From positions 124,001 to 188,000 of the forward strand of contig JAQVCA010000006.1 of assembly GCA_028690035.1 (NCBI GenBank): a stretch of DNA of 64,000 nt, read 5' to 3'. The stretch comes from Comamonas sp. Its GTDB lineage: Bacteria > Pseudomonadota > Gammaproteobacteria > Burkholderiales > Burkholderiaceae_C. Position 1 is the stretch's first letter; the number at the start of each line of letters is the position of its first letter. This document shows, piece after piece, positions 42,058 to 51,639 of the stretch. Below the pieces are notes generated by a model. That model was not told the origin of the DNA. It ran no database searches and was given only the letters and a program-made list of their open reading frames with translations. Made by a program: the position numbers and the translations under genes.

Positions 42058-43173
42058 TTAAAAATCGATGTCGAACACTTGGTTCTCATCGGTGCGGCGC
42101 ATGACGCCGACTTTGTAGGCTGCTATATCCTGCTCTTGGGGTGAGGCTTGGGTTTTGGAGATATTGAGCCACTTTTCCATGAACTTCAGGGGGTTGTTCG
42201 TGGGCAGGGTGTATTTGCTGGTACTTAGTCCAAAGAGCTGGTACACGTCCTTGGCACAGTACAGCGTCCAGGCAGACAGGCGATCGGCGTTCATGCCCAC
42301 CAGCTCACGGCCTTCAGAGAAGAGGTAGCTAATCCAGCGCAGCTCGCTATCCACCACTTCTTCGATCATTTTTTCAATGCGGTTGCGACACTGTGCGAAG
42401 GCAATCTGACCACGCTCGGTAGCCAACTCATGGCGCAATACAGCACGATCCAACTCCACGTGGACTTCCAGCTCATCCTGGGCAATCTTCTGTATGGCCT
42501 TGCCAATGGGCTGAAACAGTCCCGTGTCGCAAATGGCAAAAGTGACGGCAAAGCTGGCCATGAACTGAATACGCTCCATGCACAGCAGAGCAACGATGGT
42601 CATGAACGCCGCGTTGTAGGTATCTTGGTCGTTAGGGCGCATCCCCAGCGCATATTGGTGCGCCACTTCGTAGCCTGTGGCAAAAGCGCGTGCGACCTCG
42701 CCCAGACGATCGTGGGCTTCCTGCACGCGCAGAATCTCGCCCAGGATAACGCTGGGGTCGTCGAAGGAATTGCGCACGATTTCCGAATAAGTCGCAGCAT
42801 GCACCACTTCGTTATCAGAAATGCGCTGCCAAGCGGCCCATAACTCGCTAGAGGTGATGAACGGCGCCAACACAGGGGCAATGGCACGTGAGGCGACAGA
42901 GTCGGCCTCCCACTGCCAAGCCAACGTCTTGATCATCATGTCGTAGGTGGCACGCGTACACGATTTGAAGTCGGCATTACAGGAGGAGTAGTCGAACTCG
43001 TTTTCATCCCAATCCAAGGATTTTTGTGCTTTGTACAGCTTCCAGATCTCGGGATAGTGTCGATTGACAGTGTCAAATAAGCCAGGGCGCTGTCCCAAAA
43101 GCAGTTGTGGCTTTTGGTAGTCGTTCTTTTCGTAATTGAAAACCGTGTCGGTGGTGCTGGCAGTGTCGGTCAT
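42058..43173 (-). CDS. nrdB: Class Ia ribonucleotide reductase beta subunit
   Basis: A 371-aa ferritin-fold protein holding the diiron-tyrosyl radical. Seen: SLDWDENEFDYSSC, AWQWEADSVASRA (metal Glu), VVHAATYSEIVRNSF (ligand Glu/His and radical Tyr), and a late LDRAVLRHELATERG region. The C-terminal NQVFDIDF tail binds NrdA. It is downstream of nrdA by 35 bp on the same strand and probably controlled from the nrdA promoter with NrdR boxes. Confidence 0.96.
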   Translation of the reverse strand: MTDTASTTDTVFNYEKNDYQKPQLLLGQRPGLFDTVNRHYPEIWKLYKAQKSLDWDENEFDYSSCNADFKSCTRATYDMMIKTLAWQWEADSVASRAIAPVLAPFITSSELWAAWQRISDNEVVHAATYSEIVRNSFDDPSVILGEILRVQEAHDRLGEVARAFATGYEVAHQYALGMRPNDQDTYNAAFMTIVALLCMERIQFMASFAVTFAICDTGLFQPIGKAIQKIAQDELEVHVELDRAVLRHELATERGQIAFAQCRNRIEKMIEEVVDSELRWISYLFSEGRELVGMNADRLSAWTLYCAKDVYQLFGLSTSKYTLPTNNPLKFMEKWLNISKTQASPQEQDIAAYKVGVMRRTDENQVFDIDF

Positions 43174-43208
43174 GGTGTGTGTTCTCTCGATCTAGTCCAT
43201 TGCCAAAA

Positions 43209-45668
43209 TTACAAAGTACAGGCTTCACAGTCGGTGTCCTGAACGTCCTGCGCGGCGGTCGCACTGCTTACCAGTGCAGCGGTTTCTGGCATGTCGGTCA
43301 CTTGGCGCATGCCGTTGGATGTCTTCTGGTTCATGTAGTACTTGGACTTGAGCCCCAGCTTGACGCGGTAGAGGTAATCCTCGATGAGCTCAGAGGAAGA
43401 AATAGAGGCATCACCAATCACGCGGCGATAAAAGTCGGCAGAAATACCTTGGTCAGTCCACTTTTGTACGATGGCGTACATTTCGGTCATATCGGACGTT
43501 GGAATATCCCAAGCAGATTGGTAGTACTCTGCCAAGGTATCGCTATCGGGCGCGGCCCAATAATTCACGCGTTGATTATCGGTTTTGATCAGAGTCAGCT
43601 CTCGCACAGGGTACAGACCGTTGGTGGTGCCCGAGGCGTTGGCGGATGTCTCTGTCGGCATGTGTGCTACCAGCACTGAATTGCGGATACCGCCGTTGGC
43701 CACGATGGCGCGGCGCAGTGACTCCCAGTCATAGCGTAGGTTGAACGGTGCAATCTTGTCGACATGCGGGTTGCAAGTATCCAGCGGCAACCAACCTTCA
43801 GGCCAGCGAGTCTTGTGCATCCAAGGCGCATTGCCTAGCTCCTTGCCCAGTTTCAGGCTGGCATTGAGCAGATGGTAGTAGTGCCGCTCAGCCACTTCGT
43901 GGATGAACTGTTTGCCTTGCTGGTCGGTGTAGCACTTACCGTTTTTTGCCATCAGGTGTGCCAGTCCCAGAATACCCACCCCCGCGTTCAATCGCTTGCG
44001 CGACGTCACCCCCACTTGGGGTAGCTCGTAGTGCGCCAAATGTATGCACTTGTCGATCATCAACAGCGCGTAATAAGCCACCTCGGCGTACTGTTCTTCA
44101 GACTCTACGTTTGACACCACAATGCCGGCCAGATTGCAAGTGGCCACTTCAGGCGCAGAGCGCTGCACGATGGCCTCGATGGGCACACCATCCAACGCAT
44201 CGCCAGCCTGCAGGTCATCGGGCCACATGGACTTGCTTTGCGAGCCACGCTGCACTTGCACTTGGGTATCGCCGGACAGCTTGCGTCGGCTGCCGTTGGC
44301 CAATTGCACTTCAACAAATGAGATGTCGTGCTCAGCGTATAGCTCCATCACATGGTTGTAAGGTGCTGTAGGCAAAGCAATCTCTGCACATAAATTAGAG
44401 CTGTAGATGGTGTCTTTGAACGGCGTGTGGCGGTTCATTTCTGAGATGTTGTGCTCGTACACACGGCCCGTCTCATTCCATTCATTGCTGGCTGTAATGA
44501 GCAGCTCGCGCGCACTGACCCAAGTCTTTTGGAAGTTCTCGTCCTGTTCGTAGCGTGCGTAAATTTCCTCAAACCGTGCCTCATCACCGCTGTACAGCGC
44601 AGCATGCAGATCAGGGGCAGTAAAACAATTAAAAAGGAAGATGTCCTCGTTGCGTGCCACCTTACGGGCAAAAAAACGGTTCCCACCCCACGAATAATCC
44701 ATGCCCCGGATCTTTTTGTCTTCCGTGGACATCGGGTTTTTCAAGCGCAGCAGAGTATCCACTTCTGGATCGAAGATGGGAAAGTAGGTGGTACAAGCGC
44801 CGCCACGACCGTTTTGCAGGTTGGATTTCACTTCAGCGACCAACGCACGGTAGTAAGGCAGCTTACCTTGGTGGCGAATCACGCCACCCCGTACAGGATC
44901 GTTGATGGAGCGTGTCGCCATGTGCGCTCCAATGCCCGCACTCATGTAGGTCATGGTGTTGGCGATATGGTTGCCTACAGCAATCGAGCGTGCATTGTCG
45001 CCTACCGTGTACAGGCAGCAGCTCGCGTAACCACGCAAGGGCGTTCCTAAATTCACGTGGTTGGGTGTGGGGGCGTTGATGCGGTTTTTGGACAAGTGTT
45101 CGTAAAAGCGCTGCACGTCGCGCATGCGTCGCTCGCGTGGTTGATCCACAGACAAGGCCATAGCCATGCGCATGTAAATGAACTGAGGTGACTCGTAGTA
45201 CACACCATTGACGCGGTCGGCAATTGCGTACTTGGTCAGGTGGGTGTGTAGCTGATAGTGCGCATACTCAAAGTCGCGCTCATGGTCGATCCACTCTTGA
45301 ATTACCGCGTACTCGGACTCAGAGTAATCCAGTGTTTCCATGAAGCCCAGTTGTTGCAGTTTGCGGTGTAAATCCAACACGGTGGGACGACGGTTGCGAT
45401 ACAAGTCCTTGCGAATCAGGGTGGCGTACAGGCGCCCTGCCATGCGGTTGTACGACCACGTGTCAAAATTCAGACAGGTTCGGATGAGCTGCTGCTGTAG
45501 CTCGCGCGATGTTGCCGTCTCGGACATGGCAGAAACTGTTTCCAGTACTGCCGACGGCCAGTCCACCGTCTCCCCCAACGACTGCGCGGCCCACTCTCCC
45601 CATTGGTTTAATTTGGACGGGGTAAACGGCTCCGTATAGCCGTCGCGCTTGACAATAAACTTCAACAT
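43209..45668 (-). CDS. nrdA: Class Ia ribonucleotide reductase alpha subunit
   Basis: An 819-aa catalytic subunit reducing ribonucleoside diphosphates. An N-terminal ATP cone (FIVKRDGYTEPFTPSKLNQW) is present. The active site includes SNLCAEIALPT (Cys427, Glu429, the C439/E441 positions of E. coli), CNLAGI with Cys511 (equivalent of Cys462), and a C-terminal DCEACTL shuttle pair. Cys427 and Cys511 are 84 residues apart against 23 in E. coli, owing to an insertion with VQLANGSRRKLSGDTQVQV and DDLQAGDALDG. The start at 45668 has GGAG 8 nt upstream. Confidence 0.95.
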   Translation of the reverse strand: MLKFIVKRDGYTEPFTPSKLNQWGEWAAQSLGETVDWPSAVLETVSAMSETATSRELQQQLIRTCLNFDTWSYNRMAGRLYATLIRKDLYRNRRPTVLDLHRKLQQLGFMETLDYSESEYAVIQEWIDHERDFEYAHYQLHTHLTKYAIADRVNGVYYESPQFIYMRMAMALSVDQPRERRMRDVQRFYEHLSKNRINAPTPNHVNLGTPLRGYASCCLYTVGDNARSIAVGNHIANTMTYMSAGIGAHMATRSINDPVRGGVIRHQGKLPYYRALVAEVKSNLQNGRGGACTTYFPIFDPEVDTLLRLKNPMSTEDKKIRGMDYSWGGNRFFARKVARNEDIFLFNCFTAPDLHAALYSGDEARFEEIYARYEQDENFQKTWVSARELLITASNEWNETGRVYEHNISEMNRHTPFKDTIYSSNLCAEIALPTAPYNHVMELYAEHDISFVEVQLANGSRRKLSGDTQVQVQRGSQSKSMWPDDLQAGDALDGVPIEAIVQRSAPEVATCNLAGIVVSNVESEEQYAEVAYYALLMIDKCIHLAHYELPQVGVTSRKRLNAGVGILGLAHLMAKNGKCYTDQQGKQFIHEVAERHYYHLLNASLKLGKELGNAPWMHKTRWPEGWLPLDTCNPHVDKIAPFNLRYDWESLRRAIVANGGIRNSVLVAHMPTETSANASGTTNGLYPVRELTLIKTDNQRVNYWAAPDSDTLAEYYQSAWDIPTSDMTEMYAIVQKWTDQGISADFYRRVIGDASISSSELIEDYLYRVKLGLKSKYYMNQKTSNGMRQVTDMPETAALVSSATAAQDVQDTDCEACTL

Positions 45669-45694
45669 GCAGGCAACTCCAGAAATAAGAAAAA

Positions 45695-45741
45695 ACACTA
45701 TACACAGTGTTTTTTTTGCCTGATGGTACTACATGTAGCGT
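45695..45741 (-). promoter_or_regulatory. Tandem NrdR boxes upstream of nrdA
   Basis: ACACTATACACAGTGT (45695-45710) and GTACTACATGTAGCGT (45726-45741) fit the 16-bp NrdR box pattern acaCwAtATaTwGtgt. Their spacing is 31 bp start to start, about three helix turns, as in known paired boxes. Box 1 overlaps a TATAGT that could be the -10 on the minus strand. This predicts dATP-responsive repression of nrdA-nrdB by NrdR. Confidence 0.8.
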
Positions 45742-45802
45742 TTCACCCTGCGCTTGACATAGTGCCCCATTCCTCATATGTGATGCGATCCTTAGAGCAT
45801 TC

Positions 45803-48106
45803 TTAGCACCGGTAGAGCTGGCTTTTTTGAAGCAGGAAACCTTCAATTTCCGAGGCTGGCTTGGGGCGGCTAAAGTAGTAGCCCTGAACTTCATCACAGC
45901 CCAAAGAGCGCAGAAAATGCAGTTGTTGTTCGGTTTCCACACCCTCGGCGGTAATGCGTAGACCCATCGCTTGGGCCATGCGCACCATGGCATTGACCAT
46001 CGCCTTATCAGCATCCCCCTTGTCGATGTCACGCACAAAAGATTGATCAATCTTGAGCTTGTAGCTAGGAAAGCGCTTGAGCTGTGCCAACGATGAATAG
46101 CCTGTCCCAAAATCGTCGATCGAAATTTTTACCCCAAGATCGCGCAATTGCTGCAAGGCTGTCAAGGCCGAATGGGTATCGCTCATGGCCATGCTTTCGG
46201 TCAATTCCAGCTCAAAGTTCTGGGCTGGCACGTCTGTGTGCTGCAGTACACGGCGCACCATATCCGCCAACTGCGGCTGATGGAATTGGCGTGCTGACAG
46301 GTTCACTGCCATTGTCAGCTGCAACAGCCCCTTGTTGCGCCACTGCTTGAGCTGGTGTGCAGCCGTCTGCAGCACCCACTCGCCGATGGGCCAGATCAAG
46401 CCACTGTTTTCGGCCACAGGGATGAACTCTGCTGGCGAGATGGCACCCAGTTGCGGATGCTGCCAGCGCAGCAACGCCTCTACCCCCAGCACCCGGCCTG
46501 TGCTGGTATCCACCTGGGGCTGGTAATGCAAGCTCAATTGCTGGCGCTCCAATGCGCGTCGCAAGGCGTTCTCCAGCTCCAAGACACGCATCGACTGGGC
46601 TTGCATCTGCGAGGTAAAAAAGCGATAGGTGTTGCGCCCTTCACGCTTAGCCCCATACATGGCAGTGTCAGCCGATTGCACCAATGCGTCAAAATTGGCT
46701 CCGTCGTGGGGATGCAGTGCCACACCCACCGAGCAGGCCAGCGTCAGATCGTGCTGACCGACCTGAAAGGCGCGCGCAAACGCTTGGGCCACTTTGGCTG
46801 CAACGCGTTCTGCTCCCTGGGCGTTGGCGCCCGGCAGCAGCAGCACGAACTCATCCCCTCCGAGACGGGCCACCGTATCGTACTCACGCACCGTAGCCAA
46901 CAGACGCTGGGCAATCAGAACCAGCAAACTATCCCCTACGCGATGGCCCAATGAATCGTTGATGTGCTTGAAATGATCCAAATCCAGAAACAGCACCGCC
47001 AGGGGAGCGCCGCTTTCCTGAGCTGCACGAATGGCTTGCTGACTGCGCTGAGCCAGCAGGGTGCGGTTGGGCAACCCCGTGAGTGCATCGTAATGGGCCA
47101 ACCAGTAAATGCGCTCCTGATCGTACTTGCGCCCTTGAATTTCGCGATCTAGGTCTTTGGTCGCCGTGCGCAACGCCGAGGTACGATCCTGCACGAGGCT
47201 TTCTAGCTCTTGGTGGGCTTTACGCAGCGCCTCTTGGGCGCGTTTGCGCTCGGTAATATCCATCAAGATCCAGACCGATGTCCCCTTGCCCAGCACCTTG
47301 CCACGCACTTCGCAGATGATCTTGTTGCCATCCTTGCGGCACAGGGTGGATTCACCAGAAAACACGTGACCAGCGCTCAGGGTCGGTATGCTGCGCGCTG
47401 CTTCGCCTTGCCACGCCTCATCGGTACAGAACCAACGACGCGCATGACTGTCTTGCAGCTCCCCCGGGGCATAGCCCAACATCAGCTCAAAGTGGCGGTT
47501 GCAGCGCTGCAAATGCGACCCTTGCAGAAAAGCGATGCCTACCATGGCATTGTCCAGCAGCAGCTGTGTCTCCAGCTGGATGCTGTTCAGCTGCGAGCGC
47601 ATCTGCACCTGCGCGTGGATATCGTCCAGTGTCCAGATGGAGCCTTCGGTCGTATCTTCGGGGTGGACGAGTCGCCCCGTCAGACTGACCCAGAACAGCT
47701 GCCCATCGCGCTTGCACAGTTGGCGCTCGCAGCGGAATGTTTCGCCGAGCGACAAGGTGGGATAGGCATCGCGCCCCAGTGCTCGAAAGGCATCCCGGTC
47801 GGGATGCAGCATTTGACTGGAAAGTCCTTGCACTGCCTGCGCACTGGCGTAGCCCAGCATCTGGGCGAAGCGCTCATTGCAGCGCACCACCCTGCGCTGC
47901 CGGATGAAAACCACACCGATGTCGGCGCTCGCCAGCAGGGAATGTTGTTCGCGCAGCAGGCGTGCCATTGCATTAGAGGAAAGCTCCTCGTCCAGCATTT
48001 TTTTTTCTAGCAGCACATCACGCATGACATTTCTTGACAAAGGTAGTAAATTTTTGCAATGCGGTAAATCATGCCATTGAACATACGCACGATCCACTTT
48101 AGGCAT
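45803..48106 (-). CDS. PAS-PAS-GGDEF-EAL cyclic di-GMP protein
   Basis: A 767-aa soluble signalling protein. Two PAS domains come first (ADIGVVFIRQRRVVRCNERFAQMLGY; DNAMVGIAFLQGSHLQRCNRHFELMLGY), then a coiled linker ERKRAQEALRKAHQELESL. The GGDEF domain has REYDTVARLGGDEFVLLL with an RxxD inhibitory site; the EAL domain starts GVEALLRWQHPQLG and has DFGTGYSSLAQLKRFP. Both catalytic signatures are intact, so it could make or degrade cyclic di-GMP. AAAGG precedes the ATG at 48106. It is divergent from map. Confidence 0.93.
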   Translation of the reverse strand: MPKVDRAYVQWHDLPHCKNLLPLSRNVMRDVLLEKKMLDEELSSNAMARLLREQHSLLASADIGVVFIRQRRVVRCNERFAQMLGYASAQAVQGLSSQMLHPDRDAFRALGRDAYPTLSLGETFRCERQLCKRDGQLFWVSLTGRLVHPEDTTEGSIWTLDDIHAQVQMRSQLNSIQLETQLLLDNAMVGIAFLQGSHLQRCNRHFELMLGYAPGELQDSHARRWFCTDEAWQGEAARSIPTLSAGHVFSGESTLCRKDGNKIICEVRGKVLGKGTSVWILMDITERKRAQEALRKAHQELESLVQDRTSALRTATKDLDREIQGRKYDQERIYWLAHYDALTGLPNRTLLAQRSQQAIRAAQESGAPLAVLFLDLDHFKHINDSLGHRVGDSLLVLIAQRLLATVREYDTVARLGGDEFVLLLPGANAQGAERVAAKVAQAFARAFQVGQHDLTLACSVGVALHPHDGANFDALVQSADTAMYGAKREGRNTYRFFTSQMQAQSMRVLELENALRRALERQQLSLHYQPQVDTSTGRVLGVEALLRWQHPQLGAISPAEFIPVAENSGLIWPIGEWVLQTAAHQLKQWRNKGLLQLTMAVNLSARQFHQPQLADMVRRVLQHTDVPAQNFELELTESMAMSDTHSALTALQQLRDLGVKISIDDFGTGYSSLAQLKRFPSYKLKIDQSFVRDIDKGDADKAMVNAMVRMAQAMGLRITAEGVETEQQLHFLRSLGCDEVQGYYFSRPKPASEIEGFLLQKSQLYRC

Positions 48107-48203
48107 GCAGAAACCTTTTGAGAAAAGACAAACTTGGGATCATATTTCGTCGGTAAAACCATCGCCCAAGCGTGGCAGTAGTGCGGTGGGATAATCGCGC
48201 GCC

Positions 48204-49019
48204 ATGAACATCACCATCAAAACTGCGCAGGACATCGAGCGCATGCGTGAGGCAGGACGCTTGGCTTCTGAAGTACTGGACTACCTCACCCCCTTCATCC
48301 AGCCTGGCATCACCACTTTGGAAATCGACCGTCTCAGCGCTGAATGCATGGCACGCCAGGGCACCAAATCGGCCACGGTGGGTTACCAGCCCCCAGGTTA
48401 CCCGCCCTATCCTGGTCATGTTTGCACCTCAGTTAACCACGTGGTCTGCCATGGCATCCCCAACGACAAGCCCCTGAAAAAAGGCGACATTCTGAACGTA
48501 GACGTCACCGTCATCACCCACGACGGCTGGTTTGGCGACAACAGCCGCATGTTCATCATTGGCGAGGGCACCATTGCGGGCAAGCGCCTGTGCCAGCTTA
48601 CCTTTGAAGCCATGTGGAAAGGCATCGAGCAGGTCAAGCCTGGCGCCACCTTGGGCGATATTGGCCATGCCATCCAGACCTTTGCCGAAGGACACCATCT
48701 GTCGGTCGTGCGTGAATACTGCGGCCATGGCATTGGGCAAAAATTCCATGAAGACCCACAAGTGCTGCATTACGGCAGGCCGGGCACGGGTGTCAAACTC
48801 AAGGAAGGGATGGTGTTTACCATCGAGCCGATGCTCAATCTGGGCAAGCGCGAAGTCAAGGAACTGGGCAAGGACGGCTGGACCATCGTGACCAAAGATC
48901 GCAGTCTTTCCGCGCAGTGGGAGCTGATGTTGGCGGTTACCCCCACAGGATACGACGTCTTGACCTGGTCGGAGGGTTCCCCCACTCCACCCTCCTTCAT
49001 TCGCGACATTCGCACTTAA
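48204..49019 (+). CDS. map: Methionine aminopeptidase type I
   Basis: A 271-aa cobalt/iron-dependent enzyme removing N-terminal methionine. Metal ligands: the two Asp in LNVDVTVITHDGWFGDNSRM, His in GHGIGQKFHEDP, Glu in FTIEPML and Glu in SAQWELM. The final motif departs from the usual SAQ(F/Y)EHT in having Leu-Met after Glu. Length fits type I enzymes. It is upstream of glnD by 25 bp and probably cotranscribed. Confidence 0.95.
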   Translation: MNITIKTAQDIERMREAGRLASEVLDYLTPFIQPGITTLEIDRLSAECMARQGTKSATVGYQPPGYPPYPGHVCTSVNHVVCHGIPNDKPLKKGDILNVDVTVITHDGWFGDNSRMFIIGEGTIAGKRLCQLTFEAMWKGIEQVKPGATLGDIGHAIQTFAEGHHLSVVREYCGHGIGQKFHEDPQVLHYGRPGTGVKLKEGMVFTIEPMLNLGKREVKELGKDGWTIVTKDRSLSAQWELMLAVTPTGYDVLTWSEGSPTPPSFIRDIRT

Positions 49020-49044
49020 TGCCACTACGGGCACAGGCGATACC

Positions 49045-51639
49045 GTGCACACCCATCTTGCCCAGTTGCGCACACACTACGAGCAAAAAAAAGCGCAGTT
49101 GCTCTCCCATCTGCACCATCCGGGTGGCCCGCCCATCCGCCAGCTGCTGCATCGTCTGGCGCTCTTGGTGGATGCGCAGCTGGTGGCGCTGCGCCAGGCC
49201 ACAGCACTGCCCTCTGACGTGGCCATTGTGGCGGTGGGGGGCTATGGGCGCAGCCAACTCTTTCCCTATTCAGACGTGGATGTGCTGCTGCTGGTGCCCG
49301 GGGAAAGCAGCGCAGTCTGTACCGAGCTGCGCCCTGCACTGGAGCGCTTTGTTGGCGCCTGTTGGGATGCTGGACTAGAAATCGGCTCCAGCGTATGCAC
49401 CGTTGCCGAATGTCTGACCCTGGCCAGCCAGGACATTACCGCACAGACATCGATGCTTGATGCACGTCTGATTGATGGCAGCGCCGCGTGCTTTCAGGCG
49501 CTGATGCGCGCGCTGCCCAGTACCTTGCAGCCGCAGGAGTTCTTTTTGGCCAAGCACCTCGAACTGCGCCAGCGGCACACCAAATTTGAAAACACCCCCT
49601 ACGCGCTGGAGCCCAACTGCAAGGAGGCACCGGGGGGCCTGCGCGATCTGCAAACCATTGTCTGGGTGGCCATGGCTTCGGGCCTGGGGCGCAACTGGCA
49701 AGAGCTGGCGCAGCAACACATCATCACCCCCCTGGAAGCGCAGCAGCTGGAGCGCAACGAAACCACCCTATTCCAGATCCGAGCGCGCCTGCACGCCATG
49801 GCGGGGCGCCACGAAGACCGCCTGCTGTTTGACCTGCAAACCGCTGTAGCGCACAGCTTGGGCGTGCAAAGCCATGAGCTGCCAGGACAGGCACAGCCGG
49901 TGCGCGCCAGCGAGGTGCTCATGCGTCGTTACTACTGGGCGGCCAAGGCAGTCATGCAGTTGCAGCAGATCGTACTGCTCAATATTCAGGAGCGCCTGCA
50001 CCCCAGCCTAGCTGCACCCTTGGTCATCAACGACTGGTTTGCCGATAAAAATGGCTTGCTTGAGGTGCGCGATGACACCCTCTTCCAGCGTCAGCCGCAG
50101 GCCATCCTGCACACCTTCTTGACACTGCAAACGCACCCAGGCTTGCGCGATGCATCGGCACGCACTCTGCGTGCGCTGTACAACGCGCGCGATAGCATGA
50201 ACGCCCAGTGGCGCCGCGATCCGGTCAACCGCGCCACCTTTGTGCGCATCTTGCAGCAGCCCAGCGGTATCACGCATGCCCTGCGCCTTATGAACGCCAC
50301 CTCGGTGCTAGGGCGCTACCTGTGGTCGTTTCGGCGCATCGTCGGCAAGATGCAGCACGACCTGTTTCATGTGTACACCGTCGATCAGCACTCGCTGATG
50401 GTGCTGCGCAACATGCGCCGCTTTTTCATGCCCGAGTTTGCCCACGAGTACCCGCTGTGCTCTGAGCTGGCCAGCCAGTGGGAACAGCCCTGGCTGCTGT
50501 ATCTGGCGGCCTTGTTTCACGATATCGGCAAAGGGCGCGGCGGTGACCACAGCACCATTGGTGCCATTGAAGTGCGCCGCTTTGCGCACCAGCATGGCTT
50601 GGCGCGCGCCGATGCCGAACTGGCTGAATTTTTGGTGCGAGAGCACCTGCGTATGAGTACCGTGGCGCAAAAGCAAGACACCAACGACCCCGCTGTCGTG
50701 CGCGCCTTTGCCGACGCTGTGGGCACGCCCCAGCGCCTGACCGGCCTGTACCTGCTCACCGTTGCCGACATTCGCGGTACCAGCCCTAAAGTCTGGAGCG
50801 CCTGGAAAGGCAAGCTGCTACAAGACCTGTACCACGCCGCTTTGCGCATGCTGGGCGGCCACAGTCTGCACGGCGAGGCACTGACCCAAGCCCGCCAGCG
50901 CCAAGCACAGATCTTGCTCAGCCAAGCGGGACTGCCCGCCGACAGTGCCCGTCTGCTTTGGAATACGCTGGAGGCAGGTTATTTCCTGCGCCACGAACCT
51001 GCTGATATTGCCTGGCATGCACGACAACTGTATCTGCACGTGGGCAGCCCCGTGCCGATTGTGCGAGCGCGCCCCTCGCTTGCGGGCGAAGGGGTACAAG
51101 TGCTGGTCTATGCACCCGATGGCAATGATCTGTTTGCGCGCATCTGTGGCTACTTTGACCGCATGGGACTGTCCATCCTGCATGCGCGCATCTACACCAG
51201 CCCACATGGTCATGCCTTGGACACCTTTCAGGTGCAAGCCACCCATCTGGGCATCGAAGAGCGCGAGCTCAGCACCCTGATTGAGGCCGGTCTGCCCGGT
51301 GCGCTGGCCGCCGATAGCCCGCTGCCTGAGCCTGCACGCCGCCAACCCTCGCGGCGCGCACGCTGCTTTCCAATGGCGCCCCATGTCAGCCTGCAGCCCG
51401 ACGAGAAAGCCCAGCGCTGGCTGCTGCACATCAGTGCCACCGACCGCGCGGGCCTGCTCTACAGCGTGGCGCGCGTGCTGGCACGCTACGGCCTGAGCGT
51501 GCAGCTGGCCAAGGTGATGACCCTGGGCGAGCGCGTGGAAGACAGCTTCTTGCTCGAAGGCCCCCAGTTGCAACACACCGCACGTCAGTTGGAGCTGGAG
51601 AAAGAATTGGTGCATATGTTGCAGGTGGATGCGTCCTAG
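49045..51639 (+). CDS. glnD: Bifunctional uridylyltransferase/uridylyl-removing enzyme GlnD
   Basis: An 864-aa nitrogen sensor that adds and removes UMP on PII proteins. The nucleotidyltransferase domain shows AVGGYGRSQLFPYSDVDVLLL; NCKEAPGGLRDLQTI is the conserved second part. The HD hydrolase domain is LFHDIGKGRGGDHS. Two ACT domains are at the C-terminus (LVYAPDGNDLFARICGYF and LLHISATDRAGLLYSVARVL). It starts with GTG at 49045; no ATG is in a suitable place. Its 3' end overlaps the convergent cyclase gene by 4 bp. Confidence 0.96.
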   Translation: MHTHLAQLRTHYEQKKAQLLSHLHHPGGPPIRQLLHRLALLVDAQLVALRQATALPSDVAIVAVGGYGRSQLFPYSDVDVLLLVPGESSAVCTELRPALERFVGACWDAGLEIGSSVCTVAECLTLASQDITAQTSMLDARLIDGSAACFQALMRALPSTLQPQEFFLAKHLELRQRHTKFENTPYALEPNCKEAPGGLRDLQTIVWVAMASGLGRNWQELAQQHIITPLEAQQLERNETTLFQIRARLHAMAGRHEDRLLFDLQTAVAHSLGVQSHELPGQAQPVRASEVLMRRYYWAAKAVMQLQQIVLLNIQERLHPSLAAPLVINDWFADKNGLLEVRDDTLFQRQPQAILHTFLTLQTHPGLRDASARTLRALYNARDSMNAQWRRDPVNRATFVRILQQPSGITHALRLMNATSVLGRYLWSFRRIVGKMQHDLFHVYTVDQHSLMVLRNMRRFFMPEFAHEYPLCSELASQWEQPWLLYLAALFHDIGKGRGGDHSTIGAIEVRRFAHQHGLARADAELAEFLVREHLRMSTVAQKQDTNDPAVVRAFADAVGTPQRLTGLYLLTVADIRGTSPKVWSAWKGKLLQDLYHAALRMLGGHSLHGEALTQARQRQAQILLSQAGLPADSARLLWNTLEAGYFLRHEPADIAWHARQLYLHVGSPVPIVRARPSLAGEGVQVLVYAPDGNDLFARICGYFDRMGLSILHARIYTSPHGHALDTFQVQATHLGIEERELSTLIEAGLPGALAADSPLPEPARRQPSRRARCFPMAPHVSLQPDEKAQRWLLHISATDRAGLLYSVARVLARYGLSVQLAKVMTLGERVEDSFLLEGPQLQHTARQLELEKELVHMLQVDAS

